Positions 1 to 9,740 are shown, counted from the first letter of the stretch. The stretch is DNA of 64,000 bases from Verrucomicrobiaceae bacterium (GCA_016713035.1 JADJPW010000006.1:124001-188000), one strand, 5' to 3'. The notes: generated by a model from the sequence alone, not told the origin. A program made the numbers and translations.

Positions 1-513
1 TGGACTGATCCTGCACGCGAGCTGGATGCTCTGACGGCGATGCGAGCGGAGGGGGCAGACTTTGATCTGCGTGATCTGGCGTGGACGCGGTCGCATTTCA
101 TGCGCACAGCGCTGGCTGGCTGCTTCCAGGACGCGTCAGCTTTGCAAAAACTGCCGCTGCTTCAGGTGTTACGCATCACCTACTGCCGGGGGCAGCGCAT
201 GACGGCGCTGCTGCTGGCGGCGTGGATTCGCCAGCGGCTGAAAAATGAGCTAAAACTCGATTTGATCGAGAAAGAGGACGGCCCCGCGTTGCAAAGCATC
301 GTGCTCGAAGGCGAAGGTGTGCGTGGGGAAGTGCGGCGTGATTGTGACTCGCGCTTTGTGCATGTTTGCACGTCTTGTGGCGGTCACTCGCACAAGGAGC
401 TGCTGCCTGCGGATGTGGATAGCGATGCCGAGCTCATGAATGAGCAACTGAGCCGATTCGGAGGAGATACGCTGTATTCTGATATGCTGCCAGTCGTGCG
501 TGCGATGCTGTGA
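1..513 (+). CDS. opcA: Glucose-6-phosphate dehydrogenase assembly protein OpcA, C-terminal part
   Basis: The reading frame is open from base 1, so the gene begins upstream; the internal ATG at 40 is not the start. About 170 residues are visible. The block DLRDLAWTRSHFMRTALAG matches the conserved 'DLAWTR...WR..LA' core of OpcA. It is followed by the 'ALLLAAW' segment, a short beta-rich stretch, and a tail ending in an E-L...Y...L pattern usual for the family. OpcA helps assemble or activate glucose-6-phosphate dehydrogenase in the oxidative pentose phosphate pathway and normally follows zwf, which would lie just outside the window. Assignment is by remembered family pattern, not by a search. 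Confidence 0.8.
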   Translation, partial: WTDPARELDALTAMRAEGADFDLRDLAWTRSHFMRTALAGCFQDASALQKLPLLQVLRITYCRGQRMTALLLAAWIRQRLKNELKLDLIEKEDGPALQSIVLEGEGVRGEVRRDCDSRFVHVCTSCGGHSHKELLPADVDSDAELMNEQLSRFGGDTLYSDMLPVVRAML

Positions 514-523
514 GTGCTGACGA

Positions 524-1372
524 ATGAATCTCTGCGTCATGAAAAACGAATCAAGTTTCTGGGCGGCGTGGCTAAAGCTGGCGCGTGTATCGAATCTGCC
601 GACGGTTTGGACGAATGTGCTGGCCGCATGGGTGCTCTCTGGTGGCTGGTGGCGTGAGGGAGTGGTGCTAGGGCTCTTGGTAGCCGGATCATTGATGTAC
701 ACGGGTGGTATGATCCTCAATGATGCTGCGGATGTGGCCTTTGATCGGCAGCACCGAGCGGGGCGGCCGATCCCGAGCGGCCAGATCAGTGCGCGTGCGG
801 CGTGGAGTGTGGGGCTGGTGATGCTGCTGGGTGGCGCTGGTCTGGCTGTGTGGTGCGGGGCCGGGCTATGGATGACGCTGGCATTGATCGGAGCGATTTT
901 GTTTTATGATCTGTATCACAAGCCCTGGGCTGGATCGGTGGTGGTGATGGGGGCCTGTCGCACGCTGCTGTATCTGTGTGTAGCCTCTGCGCTGGGTGGT
1001 CAGGTACTGGCGCAAAGTCTGCTGCTGGGGGTGTACATCGTGGCGCTGAGTCTGGCCGCACGCTCACGCGGTGGATGGTGGAGTGTGCTGCTATTTGCCC
1101 CGCTGGTGTGGGCGCTGGTGGTGATGGGGACGGGAGCGCTGCGGCATCTGGATGTCTTTGTGCCGGTGTGGCTGGCGCTGCTGGTGCTCGTCCTCTATGC
1201 GCTGCTGCATCTGCGAGCAGGGAAAGTCGATGACGGCGTGGGTTGGCTGCTGGCGGGCATCGTGCTGGTCGATGCGCTTTTCATCTCCAGCCGTGAGCCA
1301 TGGCTGGCGCTGGCTTTTGTGGCGGTGTGTCCGCTGCTCCGTCTCTGGCAGCGCTGGGTGGCCGCGACGTGA
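524..1372 (+). CDS. UbiA-superfamily prenyltransferase (EboC-like)
   Basis: Integral membrane protein of 282 residues with about eight hydrophobic segments. The prenyl-diphosphate/Mg2+ binding motif is visible at residues 66-74 (NDAADVAFD), followed by RPIPSG. A second aspartate-bearing loop is YDLYHK near residue 128, and MGACR follows. This layout fits the UbiA family, which transfers prenyl groups to aromatic or other small acceptors in the membrane. The NDxxD...RPIPSG and MGACR blocks recall EboC, but no other ebo genes are adjacent. The gene starts 10 bases after opcA, so they are probably cotranscribed. The second Met (539) is an alternative start. The acceptor cannot be deduced. Confidence 0.8.
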   Translation: MNLCVMKNESSFWAAWLKLARVSNLPTVWTNVLAAWVLSGGWWREGVVLGLLVAGSLMYTGGMILNDAADVAFDRQHRAGRPIPSGQISARAAWSVGLVMLLGGAGLAVWCGAGLWMTLALIGAILFYDLYHKPWAGSVVVMGACRTLLYLCVASALGGQVLAQSLLLGVYIVALSLAARSRGGWWSVLLFAPLVWALVVMGTGALRHLDVFVPVWLALLVLVLYALLHLRAGKVDDGVGWLLAGIVLVDALFISSREPWLALAFVAVCPLLRLWQRWVAAT

Positions 1373-1424
1373 TCATTTCCAGAACACTGCCTAGAGTGGC
1401 GTTTTGGCTCCGTAGTAAGAGGGT

Positions 1425-3353
1425 ATGTTGCGCATCTCTTTGCTCCTTTTATGCCTCTGTGGGCCAGTGCTCGCCAAGGACGCTGGTCCTAGGCCTGTGC
1501 CGTGGTCTTTCGCTCCGCTGCGGCGGACGGAGCTGCCGAGTGTGAAGAACCATGCGTGGCCACAGAGCCGCCTAGACTACTACATTTTGGCGAAAATGGA
1601 GGCCGCAGGCATGGAGCCCGCCCCGAGGGCCACAGATCGCGTCCTGCAACGCAGAATGGCCTTTGATCTCACGGGATTGCCGCCGGATGGGAGCCCGCAG
1701 TCTGCCACGGCGAATCCGCTGGAGAAATACCTCGCCTCTCCGCATTATGGTGAGCGCTGGGCGCGGCACTGGCTGGATCTAGCTCGCTACACAGACCGTA
1801 CACCGGACTGGCTTGACTCGACGAAGTATGCCTACCTCTACCGCGACTGGGTGGTGAAGTCACTCAATGAAGACATGCCGTATGATCGCTTCATCCTGCG
1901 ACAACTTGCGACGGATTACCTGCCGGAGTGTGGTCCTGCGGATCGCGTCGCGTTGGGTTTCATCGGCCTGAGTCCCACGTATTTTAAGGAACTGCAGCTC
2001 CCGCCAGAGATCATCAAGACCACCGTCGCAGATGAATGGGAAGAACATGTCGATGCGATCGGTCGCACGTTTTTAGGCCTCACGCTGGCCTGTGCCCGGT
2101 GTCATGATCACAAGTCCGATCCGATCTCTGCGCAGGATTATTATGCCCTGGCAGGTGTCTTCGCTTCGGTGAAGCTGGGTGAGGTGCCGACGATGGGTGA
2201 TGAGATGTGGAAACCGGTCGAAAAAGCCCGCACGCAGGTCGCCGCTCTGGAAAAGCAGATCAAAGACCTCGCGAAGAAAAAGCCCCAAGATCCCGCTGCG
2301 GAAAAAAAGAGGCTAGAGGCGCAAATCGCCGCTCTGAAGGCTCAAACGCCGCACTACAACATGCTCATGGCCAATGCTGTCGAGGATGCAGCTCTCTTTG
2401 TCGTCCATAAAGAGAAGGAACATGGCTCCAAACTCGATTACAGGGCCGGTATGGCCCGCGATCTGGAAATGCAGAATCGTGGCAATCCGAACGACACCGG
2501 CGATGTGGTGCCACGGCGCTTCCTGAGCGCCTTTCCATCGAAAAGCGGGCTGCCGCGTAAGTTTTCCACCGGCAGTGGCCGATTGGAGCTGGCAAAGGCA
2601 CTCATCGAAGACGCAGCGCCACTGACAGCTCGTGTGATGGTCAATCGTGTGTGGAAGCACCACTTCGGGCGGGGACTGGTCGATACACCTAGTGAGTTCG
2701 GGAATCTGGGTGAGGCACCGACGCATCCAGAACTGCTCGATGATCTGGCTGGACGCTTCATCGAGAACGGTTGGTCACTGAAATGGCTGCACCGCGAGAT
2801 TTTAAATTCCGCGACGTGGCAGCAGAGCAGTGTCGCTGCGGCCTCAGAGCTGCGTGACCCCGAGAACAAGCTCTTTGCACGCATGCCGCGCCGCCGACTG
2901 GACTGGGAGGCATGGCGTGATGCCATCCTGAGTGCCACGGGCACGCTCGATCTCACTCCCGGTGGTCCCGCAGGCGACATCAGCGATCTGAAAAACCTCC
3001 GTCGCTCACTCTACGGTGCCTCAGACCGCCAGGATATGGACCCGATGCTACGCATCCATGACGTGCCAGACCCAGGTGCGCATAATCCCTGGCGTAGCGA
3101 GACGATCACGCCGCTCCAGGGCCTCTTTGCGCTCAATTCGCCCTTCATGCAGGAACAAGCTGTGGTCTTGGCCCGCTGGGCGATGAAGCGGCCATACACA
3201 GATGTTTATGCCCGCCTCTTCCAGCGTGAGCCGACTGCTATGGAGCAGCGTGTATCCCGCCAATTCCTCGCTGGTAGGGAAGGGGACATCACCGCCTGGA
3301 CACACTACACACAGGCGCTGCTAGCCGGGAATGAGATGCTCTTTGTGGACTGA
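1425..3353 (+). CDS. DUF1549/DUF1553 (PSCyt2-PSD1) secreted protein
   Basis: 642 residues with an N-terminal signal peptide (residues 1-17, ending VLA). The DUF1549 part spans roughly 45-250. It includes the 'DLTGLPP' and 'YGERWARHWLDLARY' signatures and a heme-c-type CARCHDHK motif at 223-230. A lysine/alanine-rich coiled coil lies near 266-305, and DUF1553 occupies about 370-640 ('ARVMVNRVWKHHFGRGLV', 'NSPFMQEQA'). These proteins are abundant in Planctomycetes and Verrucomicrobia and are usually paired with a DUF1501 protein; their substrate is unknown. No DUF1501 gene follows here. The next gene is convergent, with only four bases between the stops. An 'aagaggg' ribosome site precedes the ATG. 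Confidence 0.9.
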   Translation: MLRISLLLLCLCGPVLAKDAGPRPVPWSFAPLRRTELPSVKNHAWPQSRLDYYILAKMEAAGMEPAPRATDRVLQRRMAFDLTGLPPDGSPQSATANPLEKYLASPHYGERWARHWLDLARYTDRTPDWLDSTKYAYLYRDWVVKSLNEDMPYDRFILRQLATDYLPECGPADRVALGFIGLSPTYFKELQLPPEIIKTTVADEWEEHVDAIGRTFLGLTLACARCHDHKSDPISAQDYYALAGVFASVKLGEVPTMGDEMWKPVEKARTQVAALEKQIKDLAKKKPQDPAAEKKRLEAQIAALKAQTPHYNMLMANAVEDAALFVVHKEKEHGSKLDYRAGMARDLEMQNRGNPNDTGDVVPRRFLSAFPSKSGLPRKFSTGSGRLELAKALIEDAAPLTARVMVNRVWKHHFGRGLVDTPSEFGNLGEAPTHPELLDDLAGRFIENGWSLKWLHREILNSATWQQSSVAAASELRDPENKLFARMPRRRLDWEAWRDAILSATGTLDLTPGGPAGDISDLKNLRRSLYGASDRQDMDPMLRIHDVPDPGAHNPWRSETITPLQGLFALNSPFMQEQAVVLARWAMKRPYTDVYARLFQREPTAMEQRVSRQFLAGREGDITAWTHYTQALLAGNEMLFVD

Positions 3354-3357
3354 GTGC

Positions 3358-5277
3358 TCATCGCACAGCAGCTCTGCTTTGCTGAAGTGCAGCGTAGGCG
3401 GTGTCGCGCAGTAGGAGCTCGTGCTCGGTATTCCAGTTCGCGGTGCCGGTGGGATTCATGGCCCGTGCCTTCATGGCCCACAGGCAGGCCATTTCAGCCT
3501 CTTCATAGCGACGCAGGGAGTGTAGATAGATGGCCAGTGCCACACGCGGCTCCTCATACAGTGGCGCGAGGTCCATGGCGCGGTGGATGGCGGAAAGCGC
3601 CTCCTCCATGTGCCCAGTGGCACGCAGGGCATCCGATAGCGCTAGCTGGTAGAGGTATTGATGCGCATTGAGTGCGCAGGCACGGCGTAGATCCGATAGA
3701 CCGGCCTCCAGCAGACGGTGGCGCTCGGATTCGCTCTTGGTCGGGCTCCACTGGTCCAGATGTGCCACGCCACGCAGGAAGAAAACCTCCGCATTATGTG
3801 GATCGATGTCTCCCGCCCGTAGCAGATGCTCCAGAGCACCTGCGGCATCTTTTTTACTCTTCAGCACCGCGGACACCCCGGCGTGGTAATCAGCTGCGCC
3901 CCAGATCAGGGAGCAAAAAACGAGCGCTAGAGATGCTGCGAGCGATGCTAGCTTCATCCCCAGTCGGGCCCATGGCATGCGCGGTCCGCGTGAGCTGTCC
4001 GCATCTGCATCGAAGCCCGGATTGGCCAAAAAACCCAGTAAAATCGCGCCCGTGACTGCCACAGCTGGGATGTGCCAGTGAAACTCCACGATCGCATGCG
4101 TGAAGGATGCTGCTAGGGCCGCTAGAGAGCCCAGAGTCAGCGCCAGTGTCGTGCCTGAGAGCTGGCCCGTGCGTATGAATTTCCGATGCGCGAACCAATG
4201 CAAAAAGCGCAGTCCTTGGATGAAATGCACTGCCACCAGTGCGGCCAGCAGTAGCAGCCCGATCCAGCCATAATCGGCGAGCATCTGAAGGTACTCATTG
4301 TGGGCAAAAAGAGCCTCTCCGTTGTAGCCCGCCATGCGTGGGTCACGGTAGCGCACACAGCCAGAGTAGAACATGCGCGAGCCCGCACCGAGGAGTGGCG
4401 CTTCTGCATTCTGCGCTACGGCAGAGGGCCAGATCACACTGCGGATGTCCTTTGTGGCGGAGTTTTCCTGGGTGCGCCGGACGAGCATCTCCTCATTCAC
4501 CTTCCACAGCACTGCTGTGCCGAGTCCTAGCAGCAGCGTGCCGCCGATGAGCATCCATTTAAAGAGATGCCGCTGGGTCTGCCACACCATCCACAGCCCC
4601 AACACGCCAAAGACCGCCACCCCTGCCGCTGCACCCAGTACTGCTCCGCGGCTGACTGTCAGCGCCGTCCCCGTAGCGATGGTGAGCAGTACAAAACCCA
4701 GAAACAGCCGCATGGCCGTGCCTGCACGACCAAAGAGCATCCAGCCCGCGCACATGAATAGCACCATCGAGAGGAACGAGGCGAGGTGGTTCGCATTGTT
4801 ATAAAAGCCGCCCACACGTCCAGCACCACCAGAGCCCTCAAAGCGTGCAAATCCTGGCACGATGTGGAAATCCCAATGTCCACTGAAATGAATCATGCCC
4901 ACGGCCAGATTCCCCACCGTGAGTGCTAGTAGCACGTAGATCAGGCCCATGCGCACTCGCGGATGGCTGCAAGCCGTCACCGTGAGCAAATAGGCTACCA
5001 AGGCTGCGCAAAGGATGAACACATCCTCCCGCGCCCACACTGCCACAGGTGAAAAAATTGCCCGAGCCGTGATATACAGCGCAAAGAGCAGTGTCGTGGC
5101 AAGACACAGGTCCGAGGGCGGGAAGGTCAGCTTGATCCGCCACCGCACAGCCGCGAGTAGCCCCGCCAAACCCAGCAGCAGACAGCCTGGCCAGAAAAAC
5201 AGCATCCGCGTCTCTGTCGCCAGCACGCCAATAACCAGCAGCGCGAAGAAAAAGAGGGCGATGATGAGTTTCGGCAT
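3358..5277 (-). CDS. O-antigen ligase family protein with C-terminal TPR domain
   Basis: 639 residues. The first about 470 carry a dozen hydrophobic segments of the Wzy/WaaL superfamily, including a large periplasmic loop with GFYNNANHLASFL and 'LGAGSRMFYSG...HNEYLQMLADYG', which are typical O-antigen ligase/polymerase motifs. The last about 160 residues are soluble tetratricopeptide-like helices ('HNAEVFFLRGVAHL', 'EEALSAIHRAMDLAPLYEEPRVALAIYL'). Predicted role: attachment or polymerisation of a surface glycan at the outer face of the inner membrane, with the TPRs as a protein contact surface. No other glycan genes are adjacent, so the substrate is open. Confidence 0.8.
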   Translation of the reverse strand: MPKLIIALFFFALLVIGVLATETRMLFFWPGCLLLGLAGLLAAVRWRIKLTFPPSDLCLATTLLFALYITARAIFSPVAVWAREDVFILCAALVAYLLTVTACSHPRVRMGLIYVLLALTVGNLAVGMIHFSGHWDFHIVPGFARFEGSGGAGRVGGFYNNANHLASFLSMVLFMCAGWMLFGRAGTAMRLFLGFVLLTIATGTALTVSRGAVLGAAAGVAVFGVLGLWMVWQTQRHLFKWMLIGGTLLLGLGTAVLWKVNEEMLVRRTQENSATKDIRSVIWPSAVAQNAEAPLLGAGSRMFYSGCVRYRDPRMAGYNGEALFAHNEYLQMLADYGWIGLLLLAALVAVHFIQGLRFLHWFAHRKFIRTGQLSGTTLALTLGSLAALAASFTHAIVEFHWHIPAVAVTGAILLGFLANPGFDADADSSRGPRMPWARLGMKLASLAASLALVFCSLIWGAADYHAGVSAVLKSKKDAAGALEHLLRAGDIDPHNAEVFFLRGVAHLDQWSPTKSESERHRLLEAGLSDLRRACALNAHQYLYQLALSDALRATGHMEEALSAIHRAMDLAPLYEEPRVALAIYLHSLRRYEEAEMACLWAMKARAMNPTGTANWNTEHELLLRDTAYAALQQSRAAVR

Positions 5278-5416
5278 GAGGGAGTTGGTTGAGTGAGCTT
5301 TGCAGTATCAAGGTGAGAAGACTCGCTGGCGGAGCATGCAGCCCACGCGCATTATCCACAATGCGGATGGCCCGCTTTTCCTGAGGTGGAGCGGTGATGG
5401 ATCGGGAACATGATTT

Positions 5417-6409
5417 TCAATTTTCCACCTTCACCAGTGCGACACGGCGGTTTTTCGCCCGGCCTTCTTCGCTGCCATTGCTGGCGATGGGGCACTGATA
5501 GCCCACGCCGCAGGGCGTGAGTCTGGTGGCGGCAGCGGGGAGCCGCTGCGTGAGTGCGGATACCACTGCTGCTGCGCGGTTTTTAGACAGCTCGATATTG
5601 CCTTCGAATTTTCCCACGATGTCGGTATGGCCGACGACGAGCAGGCGCAGTGCGGGGTCTGATTTGAGCAGCTTCGCCACTTCATCAAGTGTGGCATCAG
5701 ACTCTGGCTTCAATGTGGCGGAAGCGGTGTCGAAATGAAAGCCGTAGAGGTTTACCACACCTTGCTGGATGATCCCAGAGGCCATTTCCTCCGCTTTGAC
5801 CAGCACCATCTTTTCCTCCATGTCCTTGGATTCGATCAGGTCGATAGCGATCACTGGCACTCCCGCTTTCGGTTGTAGGCTCTTGGGGTTCACGGTGCCT
5901 GCTTTGAAGTTCGCGACGAACAGCGCCAGATGGGCGCTGCCTTTCTTCGCTGCTAAATACTGGGCCCCAGGATGACTAAGGGCAAAGGTGCCACCGGGGC
6001 GATCCGCAAAAAGAGAACGAAACAGAATGCCTTTGCCAGCACTGAGTTCCTCGCCCGTGCCTGTCCATAGCGTCTCCCAGCCACCTGCGGCGAGCTCGCT
6101 CTGGTAGTTCCGAAAGACTTCCAGCGCCGTGCGATTGGGATCGTTACTGATGTAGGTGACTTTCGTCACTTTGCCCTCCAGCGCCAAACTATTGGCAAAG
6201 ATGTTCACGTTCGACTTTTTCGTCAGTTTTCCCAGAGGCAGTGTGTAGCTGCCAAAGGCCTTTTCTTCAAAAAATGTTGTGCGCGTGCCCTCATAGCGTT
6301 TCAGCCCAGCGGGGTCTTTGGAGCCGGGAAGGTCCGCCGCATTTTGTGCACTCAGTAAGTGGGGGAAACTGAGGAAGAGTGAGGCAAGGACAATGAGGTT
6401 CGGTTTCAT
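5417..6409 (-). CDS. OmpA-family outer-membrane/peptidoglycan-associated protein
   Basis: 330 residues when started at the ATG at 6409, which gives a good signal peptide (KPNLIVLASLFLSFPHLLSAQ). An upstream in-frame start at 6475 would bury it. The C-terminal about 110 residues form an OmpA domain: FHFDTASATL, LLVVGHTDIVG, ELSKNRAAAVVSAL and a final NRRVALV. These are the usual peptidoglycan-binding signatures, with Asp and Arg binding diaminopimelate. The N-terminal about 200 residues have no recognised domain. Probable structural role linking envelope and cell wall. Transcribed away from apbE through a shared upstream region of about 220 bases. Confidence 0.85.
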   Translation of the reverse strand: MKPNLIVLASLFLSFPHLLSAQNAADLPGSKDPAGLKRYEGTRTTFFEEKAFGSYTLPLGKLTKKSNVNIFANSLALEGKVTKVTYISNDPNRTALEVFRNYQSELAAGGWETLWTGTGEELSAGKGILFRSLFADRPGGTFALSHPGAQYLAAKKGSAHLALFVANFKAGTVNPKSLQPKAGVPVIAIDLIESKDMEEKMVLVKAEEMASGIIQQGVVNLYGFHFDTASATLKPESDATLDEVAKLLKSDPALRLLVVGHTDIVGKFEGNIELSKNRAAAVVSALTQRLPAAATRLTPCGVGYQCPIASNGSEEGRAKNRRVALVKVEN

Positions 6410-6633
6410 GCAATGGGATAGAGGTATGTACGAGCTGCGGTGACTGACCAGACTGACCGTCGAAGGGACTTTCACACATCCAATCCGTCAAGCATGAGTT
6501 CAAGGGCATCGCTCTAGGATTCGACCCGTGTGGCGTTTTTTGCACTGTTCAGTCAGGTGCTCTTCTTGGCGCTGCGCAAATGCAGAAAGGATTTTGCGCA
6601 ACGAATGGCACCTTGGCGACGTTCTGGCCGGGC

Positions 6634-7605
6634 ATGAATCATTCACCACCTCCGCAGCCGGGCCGTCGCCGTTTTTTAGCACTCGCGGCAGGGGCTTGTG
6701 GTGCAGCGGGGTGGTGGCGCTGGCAAGATGGGCTCAAGAAGGTCACACAGCAGTCCCAGGCACTCGGCGCTAATGTTTCGATCACGGCACTGCATGCGGA
6801 TGAGGCCACCGCACAGCATGCGCTGAAAGCTGCCTTTGCCGAGCTAAAGCAGATCGAGTCGGTGATGAGCCTCTACCGGCCTGAAAGCCAGATTTGCCGA
6901 CTGAATCGACATTCCGTGCTGGAAGCACCGGATGCGCAGTTTTTGGAGGTACTGCGTTTTGCGGCACAGATGGCTGAAAAGTCCGCTGGAGCCTTTGATA
7001 TGACCGTACAGCCTCTTTGGGCACTGAAAGGTGCCGCAGCGGATGCGGCGGTGCTTTCCAAGGTGGGCTGGCAGCGTGTGCATATCAGCCCTGAGCGAGT
7101 GCAGATGGAAAAAGGCATGGCCATCACGCTCAATGGCATCGCCCAGGGTTACGCCACGGATGCGGCTCTGCGGGTGCTGCGGCAGCACGGCGTGCAGCAT
7201 GCGCTGATCGATGCCGGCGAGCTCGCAGGCATGGGCCAGAGCCCGCGTGGTAGGCCGTGGAGCATCGGTATACAGCATCCGCGTGATCGAGCTGCCTTCG
7301 CCGCGATGGCCGAGCTGCCCGACCGTGCTCTAGCCACCTCAGGCGACTATGAGACGGCTTTCAGCGGCGATTTCAGCCGCCACCACATCATTGACCCTCA
7401 CAGCGGACTGTCGCCAATGGAGCTAGCCAGTGTCTCGATTGCTGCACCGGATGCGATGACGGCAGATGCACTCTCCACGGCTATCTTTGTGCTCGGGCCA
7501 CAGCGAGGGCTGGAGTTGCTGCATTCTTTTCCCGGCACGGATGCGCTATTCATCACCAAAAATGGCCGCCGCAATGCCACAGCGGGCTTTCCTTTTGCCG
7601 CCTGA
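6634..7605 (+). CDS. apbE: FAD:protein FMN transferase ApbE
   Basis: 323 residues from ATG 6634, just before a twin-arginine-like signal (GRRRFLALAAG). The earlier ATG at 6580 adds a tail without signal character. Family motifs are in order: 'MSLYRPESQICRLN', 'GAFDMTVQPLW', 'INGIAQGYATD'-type 'LNGIAQGYATDAAL', 'ALIDAGE' and HHIIDPHSG. ApbE splits FAD and attaches FMN by a phosphoester bond to a threonine/serine of extracytoplasmic FMN_bind proteins. The next gene, four bases downstream, is exactly such a protein, so the pair is a self-contained flavinylation unit. Family known; partner inferred. Confidence 0.92.
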   Translation: MNHSPPPQPGRRRFLALAAGACGAAGWWRWQDGLKKVTQQSQALGANVSITALHADEATAQHALKAAFAELKQIESVMSLYRPESQICRLNRHSVLEAPDAQFLEVLRFAAQMAEKSAGAFDMTVQPLWALKGAAADAAVLSKVGWQRVHISPERVQMEKGMAITLNGIAQGYATDAALRVLRQHGVQHALIDAGELAGMGQSPRGRPWSIGIQHPRDRAAFAAMAELPDRALATSGDYETAFSGDFSRHHIIDPHSGLSPMELASVSIAAPDAMTADALSTAIFVLGPQRGLELLHSFPGTDALFITKNGRRNATAGFPFAA

Positions 7606-7609
7606 TCGG

Positions 7610-8860
7610 ATGAAGACGCTCTCCATACTCCTTTTCTTAACCGTGGTGGTGGTAAGCCGTGCGGACACAATCGAGCTCATCAGTGGTGCCAAAGTAGAGG
7701 GCAAAGTGCTCGCCAATGATGCTGCTGCAAAGACCCTCACAGTGGAGTTCTTGCTCAGTGGCAAGCTGACGCAGCGCACAGTGCCGTATGCGACCGTGCG
7801 GGCCATCACCGTCGGTGGTGTGCGTAGCATGATCGGTGCAGCGGCGGCGGTCGCGGCAACTCCCACCACGCGCACTCCAGCGGAGGTGAAAGCATTCATC
7901 TCCTCAGTCGGACCCTCTGAGCCGGATTGGCTGAAATCCACAGGGCTGAATCTGCCCAAGACACTCGATCTCTCCTGGCCGGAGAAGCCACCCCAGGGCT
8001 GGAACAACCAAAAGAATGTCGGCCAATTCATCTGGGACATCATCAATCCGAACACCAACCGCTGGAAAGAAGGCGTGAAGCTCATGCACGACCTGCTCGC
8101 GACGAAGCCCGACGCTGCTCTCAAAGCCCGCGCCACCAAGGAGCTGGCGAACATGCACTTCCGCTTCTTTCAGGACTACGCCCGCGCCGCCTGGTGGTGG
8201 CAGCAGGCAGAAATCACGGCCAATGATCCGCCGGGCATCCATCTGGCCGAGTGTTATTGGCGTCTCGGTAGCAAGCAGATGGCACTCGATTTCATCGGTC
8301 GGTCGCAATATCTCACGCTCAACGCAATCAAGCTCCTCGGGGACATGCAGGAGACGGACCGCGCTCTCGAAATGGCCGATGAATATAATGACCCTGATGC
8401 ATGGCTCTTAGCAGGAGATGCCTGTCGCCTCGCTGGTCGTATCCCCCAGGCGAAAGCTCTCTACGAGAAAGTGGTGAGCACTCCGCCGCCTGCGGGCCAG
8501 AAACCAGATCGCCTGAAGCGCACACAAAACCGTGCCCAGGCCAGTCTTGAGGCCCTGCGGCTCTACGAACTCTCCGACGTGTCCAAAGTGGCTGATGGCA
8601 CCTACAAAGACAGCAGCCTCGGTTACGAAGGCCAAGTGGAAGTCAGTGTGAAGGTGAGTGGCAAAAAAATCGAAGGCGTCCAAATCACCCAACACAAAGA
8701 GAAGCAGTACTACTCCTCCATGCGTGATGTGCCGGAGCAGATCATCGCCAAACAAGGCGTCAAACAAGTGGATGCCACTAGCCGCGCCACTATTACCAGT
8801 GAGGCCATCATCAATGCCGTATCCAAAGCGCTCGCTCAGGAGCGAAATGAGGGGCGTTGA
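7610..8860 (+). CDS. Secreted FMN_bind-domain protein with TPR-like middle region
   Basis: 416 residues from the ATG at 7610, giving a short signal peptide (KTLSILLFLTVVVVSRA). Residues about 20-80 form a small beta domain ('TIELISGAKVEGKVL'), the middle is helical and TPR-like ('DACRLAGRIPQAKALYEKV'), and the last about 85 residues are an FMN_bind domain ending DATSRATITSEAIINAV. The second Thr of the SRAT motif is the expected FMN attachment site; the canonical motif is SGAT, so Gly is replaced by Arg. Probably flavinylated by the adjacent ApbE and acting in periplasmic electron transfer. Start 7466 is rejected because it overlaps apbE by 140 bases. Confidence 0.85.
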   Translation: MKTLSILLFLTVVVVSRADTIELISGAKVEGKVLANDAAAKTLTVEFLLSGKLTQRTVPYATVRAITVGGVRSMIGAAAAVAATPTTRTPAEVKAFISSVGPSEPDWLKSTGLNLPKTLDLSWPEKPPQGWNNQKNVGQFIWDIINPNTNRWKEGVKLMHDLLATKPDAALKARATKELANMHFRFFQDYARAAWWWQQAEITANDPPGIHLAECYWRLGSKQMALDFIGRSQYLTLNAIKLLGDMQETDRALEMADEYNDPDAWLLAGDACRLAGRIPQAKALYEKVVSTPPPAGQKPDRLKRTQNRAQASLEALRLYELSDVSKVADGTYKDSSLGYEGQVEVSVKVSGKKIEGVQITQHKEKQYYSSMRDVPEQIIAKQGVKQVDATSRATITSEAIINAVSKALAQERNEGR

Positions 8861-8867
8861 GCCTAGC

Positions 8868-9728
8868 TCATTCCCCCACATCGATCACTGTGAAATCTCC
8901 GGTTCGAGCGAGTAGGGATGGATTCGTCTCCGCTGTCAGTCGGCGCATGTGATCGAGTGCATGCTTGTCGATGATGACGCGCTGCTTCTGGAGCCCCTGC
9001 GAGATGATGGGCCCCTCGATCCAGCGTGGCTCATGGCCAAAGGGGGACTGTGAGGGAAAGTAAACGGCAGCGCGGCCTACATTCTCGTCGATGAGCTGTG
9101 AGGGGGCACCGCCAGTGAGATGGCTCACGGCGGTGATGCAGCCTAGCTCCACGGCCCGTGCGGAGGCGCAGCGGTCCACGCGCTCCACGCCCAGCAGCGT
9201 CTCGGTGGCGCTGGGCACGAGCACCACGTCCACACCGCGTCCGCGTAGCTGGGCACTGATTTCGGCGATCTCGATGTCCAAACAGATCACCACAGCGAAG
9301 CGCACTCCGCCGAAGTCAAACAGCCGCAGAGCATCTCCAGGCGTGAAAATCGACTCCCAGGGCGTGAGGTGCAGCTTGTCCTGATAAAGATCGCTTTCGT
9401 CGAGCAGGATTGGAGCACGGTTTTTCAATGCTGCGCGGTCTGCATCCCAAAAGGGAGCCGTCCCGAGGACCACGCCCTTTCCAGGCCTGCGCAGCAGGGA
9501 GCACAGGGTGGGATAGATCTCTCCCCAGAAGACACGGGCCACTCCAGCGGGCGTGGGTGGCTCCACCAGCGGCTCCAGCCCCATCCAGGTGAACTCTGGC
9601 AGCAGGACCATGTCTGCACCGCTGTCCCAAGCGGTCTCTACGCATTCCGTCACCTCCGCCGCGTAGGCTGCCGGGGATTTGGCACCGGAGCCTGGATCAA
9701 AGGTGCAAATATCGAGCGTGAGAGGCAT
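8868..9728 (-). CDS. Carbon-nitrogen hydrolase (nitrilase superfamily)
   Basis: 286 residues, the normal size for a single-domain nitrilase/amidase. The catalytic triad is visible: Glu in LLPEFTW, Lys in YQDKLHLTPWE and Cys in VICLDIE. 'FGGVRFAVVICLDIE' has the standard beta-strand leading into the catalytic cysteine. The family hydrolyses nitriles, amides or N-carbamoyl compounds; the sequence does not fix the substrate. No signal peptide, so cytoplasmic. It follows the thioredoxin gene by 12 bases on the same strand and is convergent with the FMN_bind gene, with stops 7 bases apart. Confidence 0.88.
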   Translation of the reverse strand: MPLTLDICTFDPGSGAKSPAAYAAEVTECVETAWDSGADMVLLPEFTWMGLEPLVEPPTPAGVARVFWGEIYPTLCSLLRRPGKGVVLGTAPFWDADRAALKNRAPILLDESDLYQDKLHLTPWESIFTPGDALRLFDFGGVRFAVVICLDIEIAEISAQLRGRGVDVVLVPSATETLLGVERVDRCASARAVELGCITAVSHLTGGAPSQLIDENVGRAAVYFPSQSPFGHEPRWIEGPIISQGLQKQRVIIDKHALDHMRRLTAETNPSLLARTGDFTVIDVGE

Positions 9729-9740
9729 GGGAGAGGCTCG

